Below, one piece after another: positions 14,131 through 23,165 of a DNA stretch of 54,514 nucleotides; positions within the stretch are counted from its first letter, which is position 1, and each line of letters begins with the position of its first letter. The DNA comes from Lentzea cavernae. Its GTDB lineage: Bacteria > Actinomycetota > Actinomycetes > Mycobacteriales > Pseudonocardiaceae. The stretch covers positions 1 through 54,514 of the forward strand of contig NZ_BNAR01000032.1 of assembly GCF_014653695.1 (NCBI RefSeq), read 5' to 3'. The position numbers and the translations under genes were made by a program. The notes under the pieces were generated by a model. That model had not been told where the DNA came from, ran no database searches, and saw nothing but the letters and a program-made list of their open reading frames with translations.

Positions 14131-17100
14131 ATGCGCGGAAAAACCAGAGTGCTGGGCGCCGTCGCGGCGCTCGCCCTGACAGCGGCACCGGCCGTCGCCA
14201 CGGCGGCACCACCGGACGCACCCGTCCAGGCCGTCGACGAGGTCACGCTCGTCACCGGTGACAAGGTCCTGCTGGGGCACGACCGGCAGGTCGTCGCGAT
14301 CCAGCCCGGCGAGGGCCGCCGGAAGATGGCGTTCACGACCACCCGCACCGCGGACGGCCGCACGATGGTGGTGCCGAAGGACGCGTTCGAGCCCCTGGCG
14401 GCGGGCCGGCTCGACACCAGGCTCTTCGACGTCACCACGTTGCTCGAGTTCGGCTACCGCGACCGCATGCCGTTGATCGTGGACGGCCGGGCGAGACTCG
14501 GGGCGAGGTCCTCGAACGACTGGACGGCGCTCAAGTCCACGGCGGAGCAGGGCGAGAAGGTCTGGCTCGACGGGCTCCGCAAGCCGAGCCTCGACCGCAG
14601 CGTCGCCCAGATCGGCGCGCCGGCCGCCCACCAGAAGGGCATCACCGGCAAGGGGATCAAGGTCGCGATCGTCGACACGGGCGTCGACGAGAAGCACCCC
14701 GACCTCGTCGGTCAGCAGATCGCGGAGAAGAACTTCACGACCGACCCCGACAACACCGACAACGTCGGCCACGGCACGCACGTCGGGTCGACCGTCGCGA
14801 GCCACGACGCGAAGTACGGCGGTGTCGCGCCGGGCGCGCAACTGATCGACGCGAAGGTCTGCGTCGAGTTCGGCTGCCAGGAGTCCTGGATCCTCGAGGG
14901 CATGCGCTGGGCCGCCGAACAGGGCGCCCAGGTGATCAACATGAGCCTCGGCGGCACCGACACGCCGGAGGTCGACCCGCTGGAACAGGCGGTCAACGAC
15001 CTCACCGCGCAGTACGGCACGTTGTTCGTCATCGCGGCGGGCAACTCGGGTTCACCGGGTTCGGTGGGCTCCCCCAGCACGGCCGAGGCCGCGCTGTCGG
15101 TCGGCGCCGTCGACCGCGACGACAAGATCGCCCCGTTCTCCAGCAAGGGCCCTCGCGCCGGAGACGGCGGGCTCAAGCCGGAGGTGACCGCACCGGGCGT
15201 CGACATCGTCGCCGCCAAGGCCGGGTCCACCGACCACTTCGCGGCCAGCGGCACGTCCATGGCGACGCCGCACGTGGCTGGTGCCGCGGCTCTGCTGCGC
15301 CAGCAACACCCGGAGTGGACACCGGCCCAGCTCAAGTCGGTGCTCGCCACCACCGCCAAGCCCACCGAGGGCGTCAGCGCGTTCGACCAGGGCGCCGGGC
15401 GCATCGACGTGGCCAAGGCGATCGGCCAGGTGCTGACCGGAGACGTGACCGTGAACCTCGGCCTGCACGAGTGGCCGCACGGCGACGACAAGCCGGTGAC
15501 CAAGCCGATCACCTACTCGAACCCCACGGACGCGGCGATCACGCTCGACCTCGCGCTCAGGGGGAACGCCCCGGCGGGCATGTTCACGCTGGGCGCCACG
15601 AAGGTCACCGTGCCCGCCAGGGGCACGGCGTCGGTCCCGGTCACCGGTGACACGCGCGTCGGTGCGCAGGACGCCGCGTACGCGGGTGAGGTGGTCGCCA
15701 CCTCCGGTCCGCACACCGTCCGCACGCTCGTCGGCATCGACCGCGAGGTGGAGAGCTACACCCTCACGATCGACGCGACCGGCCGTGACGGCGGAGACCC
15801 GGCCGAGTCGTTCTCGCTCGTCGTCGGCCTGGACAACAGCGTGTTCAAGCCGATCGGTGGCCCTGGGGACCTGAAGGTGCGCCTGCCGAAGGGCACGTAC
15901 TACCTCGAGACGACCTTGTTCCACGGCGAACGCGGCCTGGACCGGCTCTACCGGCCGACCGTGGAGCTGACCCGCGATCTGACGGTCACGCAGGACGCCC
16001 GCCAGGTCCGGCCGGTGTCGGTGAAGGCGCCGGAGGAGACCGGCGACTTCACTCTGGGCATCCTCAGCTTCCGCCGCTCGATGGGCGGACAGGACCGCCT
16101 GGGGGGCACGCTGATGGTGTTCGGCGGGTTCGACGGCCTCTCGATCGCCCAGGCCGGCGGACCGCTGCCGCCCAGCGAGTTGTCCTCGCTCGCGATGCTC
16201 CAGGCCAACACCACGGCCGACCCGCACACGTTCTACCGGCTCGCCTACCCGGTACCCGGCGGCTTTCCCGTCGGGCTCAACAAGGCGCCGGAGAAGAAGG
16301 ACCTGGCCAGGGTCGAGTCCACGATCGGTGGCCTCGAGGCCGACAGCGAGGCGCAGAAGGGCGAAGTGCCCGTGACCTCGCTCGACGTGGGCAGCAGCAC
16401 CGCGCTCTACCCGGTGGCCGTGGGCGCCACCGCGGTCGACTACGTGTCGACCGAGAACGTGCGCTGGGAGTCCGCGGTCATGACGCGCCACGCCAACGGC
16501 GCACAGGAACGCATCACCTCGGGGACCCGCGAGTACGCGGCCGGCAAGACCTACCGGGAACGCGAAGTCCGGCCGGTGTTCTCGCCGGGGCTGCCCGACT
16601 CGCCGTACGGGTTCGTCCAGCGCTACGGCACTGAGCTCTACGTCAGCCCACCGCTGCTGAGCGACGGCACGCACGGCACCGGTTCGTCCACTGTGGACAG
16701 CGCAAGGGCCGCCCTGTACCGCAACGGCGCGTTGCTCGGCGAGACGACGACGCCCGGTGGCCTCTTCTCGGGCATACCGCTGCCGCAGGGCGACTTCCGC
16801 GCCGAGGTGAGCCTCGACCGGAGCTCGCAGTTCGAGTTCAGCACCAAGGTGTCCGCGGTGTGGACGTTCAAGTCCAGGGGCGTCGAGGGCAAGATCGAGT
16901 CGCCGCCGCTGTCGGTGGTGCGCTTCGACCCGAAGCTCGACGACAACGGCGCGGTGCCCGCGGGCACGTTGCAGCGCATCGGTTTGCTCACGCAGACGCA
17001 GGGCGACGCGGGCAAGGTGCGCGTCACCGGTGTCGAGTACTCGCACGACGACGGCAAGTCGTGGCGCCGTGCGGGCGTCGTCGGCAACAGCGCGTTGGTC

Positions 17101-17211
17101 TACAACCCGACGAACGCGCAGTGGACTTCGTTGAAGGCCACTGCGACGGACGCCAAGGGCGGAACCGTTGAGCTGACGGTGATCCGCGCCTACAAGGTGA
17201 GTTCGAGCTAG
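14131..17211 (+). CDS. Secreted S8 (subtilisin-like) serine peptidase 1
   Basis: Protein of 1026 aa. It begins with a Sec signal peptide (MRGKTRVLGAVAALALTAAP, A-rich cleavage region ...ATAAPPDA). The catalytic triad is D182 (IVDTGVDEKHPDL), H214 (GHGTHVGS) and S376 (SGTSMATPHVAGAAALL). The long C-terminal part (residues ~430-1026) looks like beta-sandwich domains and ends in a segment with a Kelch/BNR-like feel (SHDDGKSWRR). It shares architecture with the second S8 enzyme at 26461. ATG 14131 has GAGGGGA six nt upstream; the frame is open further up but that part is not coding-like. Degrades extracellular protein; no partner is visible. Confidence 0.9.
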   Translation: MRGKTRVLGAVAALALTAAPAVATAAPPDAPVQAVDEVTLVTGDKVLLGHDRQVVAIQPGEGRRKMAFTTTRTADGRTMVVPKDAFEPLAAGRLDTRLFDVTTLLEFGYRDRMPLIVDGRARLGARSSNDWTALKSTAEQGEKVWLDGLRKPSLDRSVAQIGAPAAHQKGITGKGIKVAIVDTGVDEKHPDLVGQQIAEKNFTTDPDNTDNVGHGTHVGSTVASHDAKYGGVAPGAQLIDAKVCVEFGCQESWILEGMRWAAEQGAQVINMSLGGTDTPEVDPLEQAVNDLTAQYGTLFVIAAGNSGSPGSVGSPSTAEAALSVGAVDRDDKIAPFSSKGPRAGDGGLKPEVTAPGVDIVAAKAGSTDHFAASGTSMATPHVAGAAALLRQQHPEWTPAQLKSVLATTAKPTEGVSAFDQGAGRIDVAKAIGQVLTGDVTVNLGLHEWPHGDDKPVTKPITYSNPTDAAITLDLALRGNAPAGMFTLGATKVTVPARGTASVPVTGDTRVGAQDAAYAGEVVATSGPHTVRTLVGIDREVESYTLTIDATGRDGGDPAESFSLVVGLDNSVFKPIGGPGDLKVRLPKGTYYLETTLFHGERGLDRLYRPTVELTRDLTVTQDARQVRPVSVKAPEETGDFTLGILSFRRSMGGQDRLGGTLMVFGGFDGLSIAQAGGPLPPSELSSLAMLQANTTADPHTFYRLAYPVPGGFPVGLNKAPEKKDLARVESTIGGLEADSEAQKGEVPVTSLDVGSSTALYPVAVGATAVDYVSTENVRWESAVMTRHANGAQERITSGTREYAAGKTYREREVRPVFSPGLPDSPYGFVQRYGTELYVSPPLLSDGTHGTGSSTVDSARAALYRNGALLGETTTPGGLFSGIPLPQGDFRAEVSLDRSSQFEFSTKVSAVWTFKSRGVEGKIESPPLSVVRFDPKLDDNGAVPAGTLQRIGLLTQTQGDAGKVRVTGVEYSHDDGKSWRRAGVVGNSALVYNPTNAQWTSLKATATDAKGGTVELTVIRAYKVSSS

Positions 17212-17900
17212 GGCAGGTTGAGCACGAGCTCGGACGCCGGGACGCGGGTGCCCGTGTAGAAGGGGATTTCCTCTCGCACGTGCAGCCGCGCCTCGGTGCC
17301 GCGCAGGTGCCGCATGAGGTCGACGATGCGGTGCAGCTCGTCGGCCTCGAACGCGAGCAGCCACTCGTAGTCGCCGAGGGCGAACGACGCGACGGTGTTC
17401 GCGCGCACGTCCGGGTAGTCGCGGGCCTCCTTGCCGTGGTCCGCCAGCATCTTGCGGCGGTCCTCCTCCGGCAGCAGGTACCACTCGTAGGACCGCACGA
17501 ACGGGTAGACGCAGATGTACTTGCGCGCCTCTTCACCCGCGAGGAACGCGGGGATGTGGCTGCGGTTGAACTCCGCGGGGCGGTGCAGGGCGACCTGCGA
17601 CCAGACCGGCGTGGAGACCTTGCCGAGCGGCGTGCGGCGGAAGCCCGTGTAGGCCTGCTGCACCTGCTCGATCTCCTCGGCGTGCCACCAGATCATGAAG
17701 TCGGCGTCGGCGCGCAGACCGGCCACGTCGTAGACGCCGCGGACGACGACGCCCTTGCCCTCCAACGCGTCCAGGTAGTTCTGGGTCTCGCTGGCGGCCG
17801 CCGAGCGGTCGTCCGGAAGCTTGCCGGGTTCGACCCGGAACACCGACCACATGGTGTAGCGGATGGTGTCGTTGAGCTCGTTGTAGTTCAGGCGCGCCAT
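17208..17900 (-). CDS. hemQ: Coproheme decarboxylase HemQ
   Basis: Protein of 230 aa of the chlorite-dismutase-like fold. Marks are YTMWSVFRV near the N-terminus, DFMIWWHAEEIEQVQ, YPFVRSYEWYLLPEEDRRKML (with the conserved Tyr), and FALGDYEWLLAFEADELHRIVDLMRHLR. HemQ decarboxylates iron-coproporphyrin III to heme b using H2O2, the last step of the actinobacterial/firmicute heme pathway. It follows hemY by 23 bp in the hemE-hemY-hemQ operon. Its stop codon overlaps that of the convergent protease gene (CTAG at 17208-17211). Confidence 0.92.
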   Translation of the reverse strand: MARLNYNELNDTIRYTMWSVFRVEPGKLPDDRSAAASETQNYLDALEGKGVVVRGVYDVAGLRADADFMIWWHAEEIEQVQQAYTGFRRTPLGKVSTPVWSQVALHRPAEFNRSHIPAFLAGEEARKYICVYPFVRSYEWYLLPEEDRRKMLADHGKEARDYPDVRANTVASFALGDYEWLLAFEADELHRIVDLMRHLRGTEARLHVREEIPFYTGTRVPASELVLNLP

Positions 17901-17923
17901 ACGTCCATCTTGGCACGCGTCCC

Positions 17924-19351
17924 TCAACGGCGAACGCGGCCCAGCAGGTGTGCTGCGACACGGGCGGCGGCCGCGTCGGCGGTCGCGATGCAGGCCGGCA
18001 CACCGACGCCGTGCAGCGTGGCGCCCGCGACGGCGAGGCCCGGCACGTCGGCGATGCCGCGTTCGATCGTGTCCACCAGGTCGACGTGACCGACGCCGTA
18101 CTGCGGCAGCCCTCCACCCCAGCGCTGCACCACGGAGTCGATCGGCGCGGCCTTGATGCCCGTCAGCTCGTGCAGATCGTTGCGCACGGCCTTGACCAGG
18201 TCGGCGTCGCTGCGTTGCAGCAGGGCCGTCTCGCCGTGCCGCCCGACCGAGCCGCGCAGGATGACCGGTTCGCCGTAGTGCGACCACTTGCGGCTGGAGA
18301 ACGTGAACGCCTTGGCGGTGAACGGGGTGATGCGGTCGGAGTACCGCTCTCCCTCCGCGATCAGGACGCCGGAGCGCTGCGGCAGTTCGGTGCCCGGTGG
18401 CAGGGCCAGCGCGACGACGGCCATCGAGGCGACATCGACCTTGCCGTACGCGGCGGACACCTGCGGGGCGATCTCGTGCAGCAGCTTGCGCGCGGACGGA
18501 GCCGGGACCGCGAGCACGACGCCGTCGCACTCCAGGTACTCCGGGGTCGCGGCCGACCCGATCTCGAGCCTCCAGCCGGCGCCGAGCCACGACAGCACCC
18601 GGACCGGCAGACCGAGCCTGATCTCGGGCTTCGCGATCTCGGCGAGCCTGTCGACGAGCGACGACACGCCGCGCGAGAGGCTGGCGAACACCGGTGGGCG
18701 CGCGGCGCGGTGCTGCGGCGGCGCGGGCATCATCATCGCGGCGGCCGCGAGCAGCGAGCCGACGCCCTTGTCCAGCAGCGTCGCGATCTGCGGCATCGTG
18801 GCGCGCAGGCCCAGCTCATCGGCACGGCCGGCGTAGACGCCGCCCAGCAGCGGGCCGACCAGGCGGTCGGCGACCTCGGGACCGAACCTGTCCTTCATCA
18901 GCGCGCCGACGGCGACGTCACCGCCCCCGAGCTCGACCGGCGGCAGCGTCGGTTCCATCTCCACGCGCAGCGCGCCCTCGGACGACAGCATGTGCCGCAC
19001 GGTCTCGACGCTCGCCGGGACGCCCATGAACGTGTGCGCCGGCAGCTGGTGCGTGCGCCCGGCCGCGTGGACGCTCGCCTTCGCGGCCGTCGGGTGCACG
19101 ACGTCTGCCTGCAGGCCGACCTCGGCGATCAGCTCCTGCGCCTCGGGCTTGCGGTGCAGGAACGCCTCGGCACCCACGTCGAACCGCACGCCCGCGAGCT
19201 CGGTCGTGCGCAGCTTGCCGCCGAGCCGGTCGGACTGCTCGACGACGGTGATCCTCGCGTCGGGGCCGAGCAGCATCCGCAACCGGTGTGCGGCGGCCAG
19301 GCCGGAGATCCCTCCTCCGACGACGGCGACGTGCGGCGCTCTGCCCCGCAT
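17924..19351 (-). CDS. hemY: Coproporphyrinogen/protoporphyrinogen oxidase HemY
   Basis: Protein of 475 aa with an N-terminal FAD dinucleotide-binding motif VAVVGGGISGLAAAHRL and the GG-doublet RLGGKLRT. The tail YGVGHVDLVDTIERG... LAVAGATLHGVGVPACI is typical of HemY-type oxidases (CgoX in the coproporphyrin pathway). It oxidises coproporphyrinogen III to coproporphyrin III with O2. The ATG overlaps the hemE stop (TAATG on the coding strand), so the two are translationally coupled. The presence of hemQ argues for the coproporphyrin substrate. Confidence 0.92.
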   Translation of the reverse strand: MRGRAPHVAVVGGGISGLAAAHRLRMLLGPDARITVVEQSDRLGGKLRTTELAGVRFDVGAEAFLHRKPEAQELIAEVGLQADVVHPTAAKASVHAAGRTHQLPAHTFMGVPASVETVRHMLSSEGALRVEMEPTLPPVELGGGDVAVGALMKDRFGPEVADRLVGPLLGGVYAGRADELGLRATMPQIATLLDKGVGSLLAAAAMMMPAPPQHRAARPPVFASLSRGVSSLVDRLAEIAKPEIRLGLPVRVLSWLGAGWRLEIGSAATPEYLECDGVVLAVPAPSARKLLHEIAPQVSAAYGKVDVASMAVVALALPPGTELPQRSGVLIAEGERYSDRITPFTAKAFTFSSRKWSHYGEPVILRGSVGRHGETALLQRSDADLVKAVRNDLHELTGIKAAPIDSVVQRWGGGLPQYGVGHVDLVDTIERGIADVPGLAVAGATLHGVGVPACIATADAAAARVAAHLLGRVRR

Positions 19352-20385
19352 TACAAGCTGTGGATCAGTTCGACGGTCCGGGTGATGATCTCCGGATCGG
19401 TGTCGGGCAGCACGCCGTGGCCGAGGTTGAAGATGTGGCCCGCGGCGGCCCTGCCCTCGGCGTGGATGCGGCGCACCTCGCGTTCGACGGCCTCGAAGCC
19501 CGCGAAGAACAGCGCCGGGTCGAGGTTGCCCTGCACGACCGGCTTCGGCAGCTCAGGGGCGGCCTTCTCGAGCCGGTCGACCGCCACGTCGAGCGGGATG
19601 CGCCAGTCGACGCCGACGACGTCCGCACCCGCCTCGCGCATGGCCGGCAGCAGTTCGCCGGTGCCCACGCCGAAGTGGATGCGCGGAACCGTGCTGATCG
19701 TCTCCAGGACGCGCTTCGAGTGCGGCAGCACGAACTCGCGGTAGTCGCGCTCGGACAGCGCGCCCGCCCACGAGTCGAACAGCTGCACGGCCTGGACGCC
19801 CGCGTCGAGCTGGGCGTGCAGGAACGCCGTCGTGACGTCGGCGATCTTGGCGAGCAGCGCGTGCCACAGCTCCGGGTTGCCGTGCATGAGCGCCTTGGTG
19901 CGCTCGTGGTTCTTGCTCGGGCCGCCCTCGACCAGGTAGGAGGCGAGTGTGAACGGCGCGCCGGCGAACCCGATCAGGGCCACTTCCTGCGGCAGTTCCT
20001 TGAGCAGCAGCCCGATCGCGTCGGCGACCGGCTGGACCTGCTCGGCGTGCAGCTCCGGAAGGGCCTTCACGTCTTCGAGCGTCCTGACCGGGTGCGCGAC
20101 CACGGGACCGGTGCCCGCGACGATGTCGAGGTCGACGCCGGCGGCCTTGAGCGGCACGACGATGTCGGAGAAGAGGATCGCGCCGTCGACCCCGTGCCGC
20201 CGGACCGGCTGCATGGTGATCTCGCAGACCATCTCCGGGTCCATGCACGCGTCGAGCATCGCGGTGCCCTGGCGGAGCGCGCGGTACTCGGGAAGCGACC
20301 GTCCCGCCTGCCTCATGAACCAGACAGGGGTGTGCGACGGGGTGCCGCCACTTGCGGCCACGAGGAGGGGAACTTGAGGAGTCAT
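19351..20385 (-). CDS. hemE: Uroporphyrinogen decarboxylase HemE
   Basis: Protein of 344 aa, full length for the family. N-terminal PVWFMRQAGRSLPEYRALR is the signature with the catalytic Arg residues. ILFSDIVVPLKAAGVDLDI and GFAGAPFTLASYLVEGG are the conserved substrate loops, and HIFNLGHGVLPDTDPE is the C-terminal signature. Converts uroporphyrinogen III to coproporphyrinogen III. First gene of the minus-strand heme operon; divergent from the DUF3000 gene with a 72-bp shared promoter region. Confidence 0.97.
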   Translation of the reverse strand: MTPQVPLLVAASGGTPSHTPVWFMRQAGRSLPEYRALRQGTAMLDACMDPEMVCEITMQPVRRHGVDGAILFSDIVVPLKAAGVDLDIVAGTGPVVAHPVRTLEDVKALPELHAEQVQPVADAIGLLLKELPQEVALIGFAGAPFTLASYLVEGGPSKNHERTKALMHGNPELWHALLAKIADVTTAFLHAQLDAGVQAVQLFDSWAGALSERDYREFVLPHSKRVLETISTVPRIHFGVGTGELLPAMREAGADVVGVDWRIPLDVAVDRLEKAAPELPKPVVQGNLDPALFFAGFEAVEREVRRIHAEGRAAAGHIFNLGHGVLPDTDPEIITRTVELIHSL

Positions 20386-20457
20386 ATCTCTTTCATGGTC
20401 CCACGTCCCGGCGTGCCGCCGTCACTCGGCCGGATTGCGAGGCATACAGTCAGTTGC

Positions 20458-21006
20458 GTGACCGAGCCGGAAATCTTCCGCCGGGCGGTGGGGACGCTCA
20501 AGTCGGTTCGCCACAGGCCCGAGATCGAACTCACCGAAGTTCGCCCACCGCAGCGGCTCGCCCCGTGGGCGTACGCGCTGACGGCTGAGGTCACCGGCCC
20601 GTCGGACGAGCTGTCGACCGGAAGGCTCGTGCTGCTGCACGACCCGGACGGCGACGAGGCGTGGGGCGGTGTCCTGCGCGTCGTGGCGTACGTGCGCGTC
20701 GAACTCGACCACGAGCTCGCGTCGGACCCCCTGCTGCCCGAGGTCGGGTGGTCGTGGCTGACCGAGGCGCTCGAGCAGTCCGGCGCCGGGTTCACCGCTT
20801 TGGGTGGAACCGTGACGCAGACGTCGTCGGCGCGGTTCGGCGACATCGCCGGTCCCGCGCGCACCGACGACCTGGAATTGCGCGCGTCGTGGACCGCGCT
20901 CGACGGGGAGCTCGCCGAGCACGGCACCGCGTTCTACGAGCTGATGGCGACGGCCGTGGGGCTGCCGCCTGTCGGCGTCACCCTGTTCGGGCAACGCCAG
21001 CCGTAG
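20458..21006 (+). CDS. DUF3000 family protein
   Basis: Protein of 182 aa from GTG 20458. The sequence (FRRAVGTLKSVRHRPEIEL..., LAPWAYALTAEV, GRLVLLHDPDGDEAWGG, LPEVGWSWLTEALE, GFTALGGTVTQTSS) matches DUF3000, an actinobacterial family that commonly stands next to hemE, as it does here in divergent orientation. No function is established. No membrane segment or signal peptide. It ends 7 bp from the convergent dipeptidase gene. Confidence 0.85.
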   Translation: MTEPEIFRRAVGTLKSVRHRPEIELTEVRPPQRLAPWAYALTAEVTGPSDELSTGRLVLLHDPDGDEAWGGVLRVVAYVRVELDHELASDPLLPEVGWSWLTEALEQSGAGFTALGGTVTQTSSARFGDIAGPARTDDLELRASWTALDGELAEHGTAFYELMATAVGLPPVGVTLFGQRQP

Positions 21007-21013
21007 CAAGCCG

Positions 21014-22156
21014 TCAGTCGGCGTCGCGCAGGACCCTGAGGACGTTCGCACCCGCGAGTTTCGTGAGGTCGTCCTCGGACCAGCCCCTGTCGAGCAGGGC
21101 GCCGAAGAGGTTCGGGTAGGTCGAGACGTCCTCGAGGCCCTGCGGGAGCGCCTGCACGCCGTCGTAGTCGCCACCGATGCCGATGTGGTCGACGCCGACG
21201 ACCTCACGCGCGTGCTCGACGTGCGCGACGACGTCGTCGAGCGTGGCCGTCGGCGCCGGGTGGTCGACGACGTACTTCTCGCCGAACACCTTGCGGGCGT
21301 CCATGTCGGCGTGGCTCTCGCCCGCGGCCGTCATGGCGTCACGAAGGGCTGCGTCCCATTCAGCGAAACGGGGCGACACGAAGCTCGGAACGAATGTGAT
21401 CATGGCCACACCGCCGTTGGTCCTCAGCTTCACCAGGACGTCGTCCGGGATGTTGCGCGGGTGGTCCGCGACCCGGCGGCAGGACGAGTGGCTGAAGATC
21501 ACGGGCTTGACGCTCGTCTCGAGCGCGGCGTGCATCGTGCTGGGCGCGACGTGGCTCAGGTCGACGAGCATGCCGATCCGGTTCATCTCGCGCACGACGT
21601 CGCGCCCGAACTCGGTGAGCCCGCCGTGTTCCGGCTGGTCAGTGGCACTGTCGGCCCACGGCGTGTTGTCGTTGTGGGTGAGCGTCATGTAGCGGACGCC
21701 CAGCCGGCGCAACGCGCGCAGGACACCGAGTGAAGAGTTGATGGAATGCCCGCCCTCGGCGCCGAGGAGGGACGCGACACGCCCGGAGGCGAAAACTTCT
21801 TCGGCTTCGGCGGCGGTCGTGGCGATGCCCAAGTCACCGGAGTACCGCTCCGCCAGCTCGTAGACGAGTTCGACCTGCTCCAGCACGGCGGTGACGGCTC
21901 CGTCGCCCGCGAGCCTGCCGGGAATCCAGACGGACCAGAACTGCATCCCCAGGCCGCCCTCGCGCATTTTCACGACGTCCGTGTGCAGGCTGGGATGACG
22001 TTCCGTCAGATCGATCTTCGCGGCGGTCGTGTAGACGTCCTCGCCCGTTCCCTCACCGAACTCGCGCAGAGCCCACGGGAGGTCGTTGTGGCCGTCGACG
22101 AGGGGCACGCGCTGCAGCAGAGCCCGCGCTCGCTCGAGACCAGAACTGCTCGGCAC
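21014..22156 (-). CDS. Membrane dipeptidase (peptidase M19)
   Basis: Protein of 380 aa. The metal-binding elements of renal-type dipeptidases are all present: DGHNDLPW, LLGAEGGHSI, LVDLSHVAPSTM, VIFSHSSCRRV and GIGGDYDGV. These zinc enzymes cleave dipeptides, including some D-residue substrates. Despite the family name there is no signal or transmembrane segment, so it is probably cytoplasmic. The frame is open from a TTG at 22162, but this touches the SD AGGAG (22163-22167); the GTG at 22156 has a 6-nt spacing and is preferred. Confidence 0.9.
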   Translation of the reverse strand: MPSSSGLERARALLQRVPLVDGHNDLPWALREFGEGTGEDVYTTAAKIDLTERHPSLHTDVVKMREGGLGMQFWSVWIPGRLAGDGAVTAVLEQVELVYELAERYSGDLGIATTAAEAEEVFASGRVASLLGAEGGHSINSSLGVLRALRRLGVRYMTLTHNDNTPWADSATDQPEHGGLTEFGRDVVREMNRIGMLVDLSHVAPSTMHAALETSVKPVIFSHSSCRRVADHPRNIPDDVLVKLRTNGGVAMITFVPSFVSPRFAEWDAALRDAMTAAGESHADMDARKVFGEKYVVDHPAPTATLDDVVAHVEHAREVVGVDHIGIGGDYDGVQALPQGLEDVSTYPNLFGALLDRGWSEDDLTKLAGANVLRVLRDAD

Positions 22157-22224
22157 AACCAACTCCTAGATGTCGTTCTGAGAGGGGCTCGCGTTACACC
22201 CCCTATCTAGTTGTCATCCAATCG

Positions 22225-22250
22225 TGTGACACATGAGGCCATCTGTCACA
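22225..22250. promoter_or_regulatory. Inverted repeat TGTGACA-N12-TGTCACA in divergent promoter region
   Basis: Perfect 7-bp arms at 22225-22231 and 22244-22250. They lie in the 255-bp gap (22157-22411) between the dipeptidase (minus) and the response regulator (plus), flanked by CCCTAT at 22201-22206 and ATAGGG at 22256-22261, which extend the symmetry. Candidate operator; otherwise I see no gene in this gap. Confidence 0.4.
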
Positions 22251-22411
22251 ACTCAATAGGGATAGATACCCGATTGATCGTCCCGTAGACCCGCATGGGC
22301 GGCTACGCTGCCCCAGACGACACCACTTTCGGTCGATCAGTGGCGCGGCTGATTGGACGAAAGTCTCCGGTGCCGGTCGGGGGGCACGACCGACTCCAGG
22401 GAGGTAGTGAC

Positions 22412-23128
22412 GTGGCTGCCGTCGGCTTAGGTCAGGCCGTTCGTACCACGCCAGCCGGCTCGTTGCCGGCGAACATGGTCCCGCACCCGCGGGAAGAGCT
22501 TTTTTCAGTGCTGGTGGTCGACGACCACCCACTGCTGAGGGAGGCGATATCAGCTCGGCTCACCCAAATGGGAGCCGGGACAGTGCATGAGGCCGCATCG
22601 GTGGCAGAGGCTCGGGCGCGGGCACTTGCAACCGGTCCTTGCGACCTCGCGATCCTCGATCTGGGTCTGCCGGATGGCACCGGCATCGACCTGGTCACGG
22701 AACTCCGTGCCCAGGGCTGGCCCCGCATCGTGGTCCTCGCATCCTCCGACGACCCCTACGCGGTCAGGTCGGCCTTCCAGGCGGGCGCCCAGGCGTACCT
22801 CCTGAAGTCCGCCTCGCCGATGGTGGTCACCGACGGGGTGCGCAGGGTTCTCGATGGTGGCGTTTACGCAGATCCGAGCGTGGCACCAGTACTCGCAGCG
22901 GGTACTCGGGTGCCGGGCACGGACAACACGCCGCGGGAACTCTCCGCGCGTGAGGTCGAGGTGCTCCAGCTGGTCGCCGATGGCCAGAGCAACAAGGAGA
23001 TCGGCGAGGCTCTGAGCCTGTCCGCGTTGACGGTGAAGTCTCACCTGTCGCGGATCGGCCGGAAGCTGGGCACAGGAGATCGCGCTCAGATGGTCGCGCT
23101 GGCCATGCGTGCCGGCGTGATCCGTTAG
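22412..23128 (+). CDS. NarL-family response regulator (no adjacent kinase)
   Basis: Protein of 238 aa from GTG 22412 with GGGAGG at 22399-22404. The receiver domain has the acidic pair LVVDDHP, phospho-acceptor D83 (AILDLGLPDG), the conserved Ser/Thr region VVLASSDDP and the Lys in AYLLKSAS. The C-terminal LuxR HTH (LSAREVEVLQLVADGQSNKEI... TVKSHLSRIGRKL) is complete. No histidine kinase gene lies nearby, so the kinase is elsewhere or absent. It stands 37 bp upstream of rnd, an order I recall from other actinobacteria. Confidence 0.92.
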   Translation: MAAVGLGQAVRTTPAGSLPANMVPHPREELFSVLVVDDHPLLREAISARLTQMGAGTVHEAASVAEARARALATGPCDLAILDLGLPDGTGIDLVTELRAQGWPRIVVLASSDDPYAVRSAFQAGAQAYLLKSASPMVVTDGVRRVLDGGVYADPSVAPVLAAGTRVPGTDNTPRELSAREVEVLQLVADGQSNKEIGEALSLSALTVKSHLSRIGRKLGTGDRAQMVALAMRAGVIR

Positions 23129-23165
23129 ATACCGGTTTGAAGCACTGAACCGGCCGAGAACACCT

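Noticed and set aside
15052..17484. Long minus-strand frame of 810 codons
   Set aside because: It lies antisense to the S8 protease gene; the protease has a signal peptide and catalytic triad, while the antisense product is Arg/Ala/His-rich without motifs. A typical mirror frame of GC-rich DNA.
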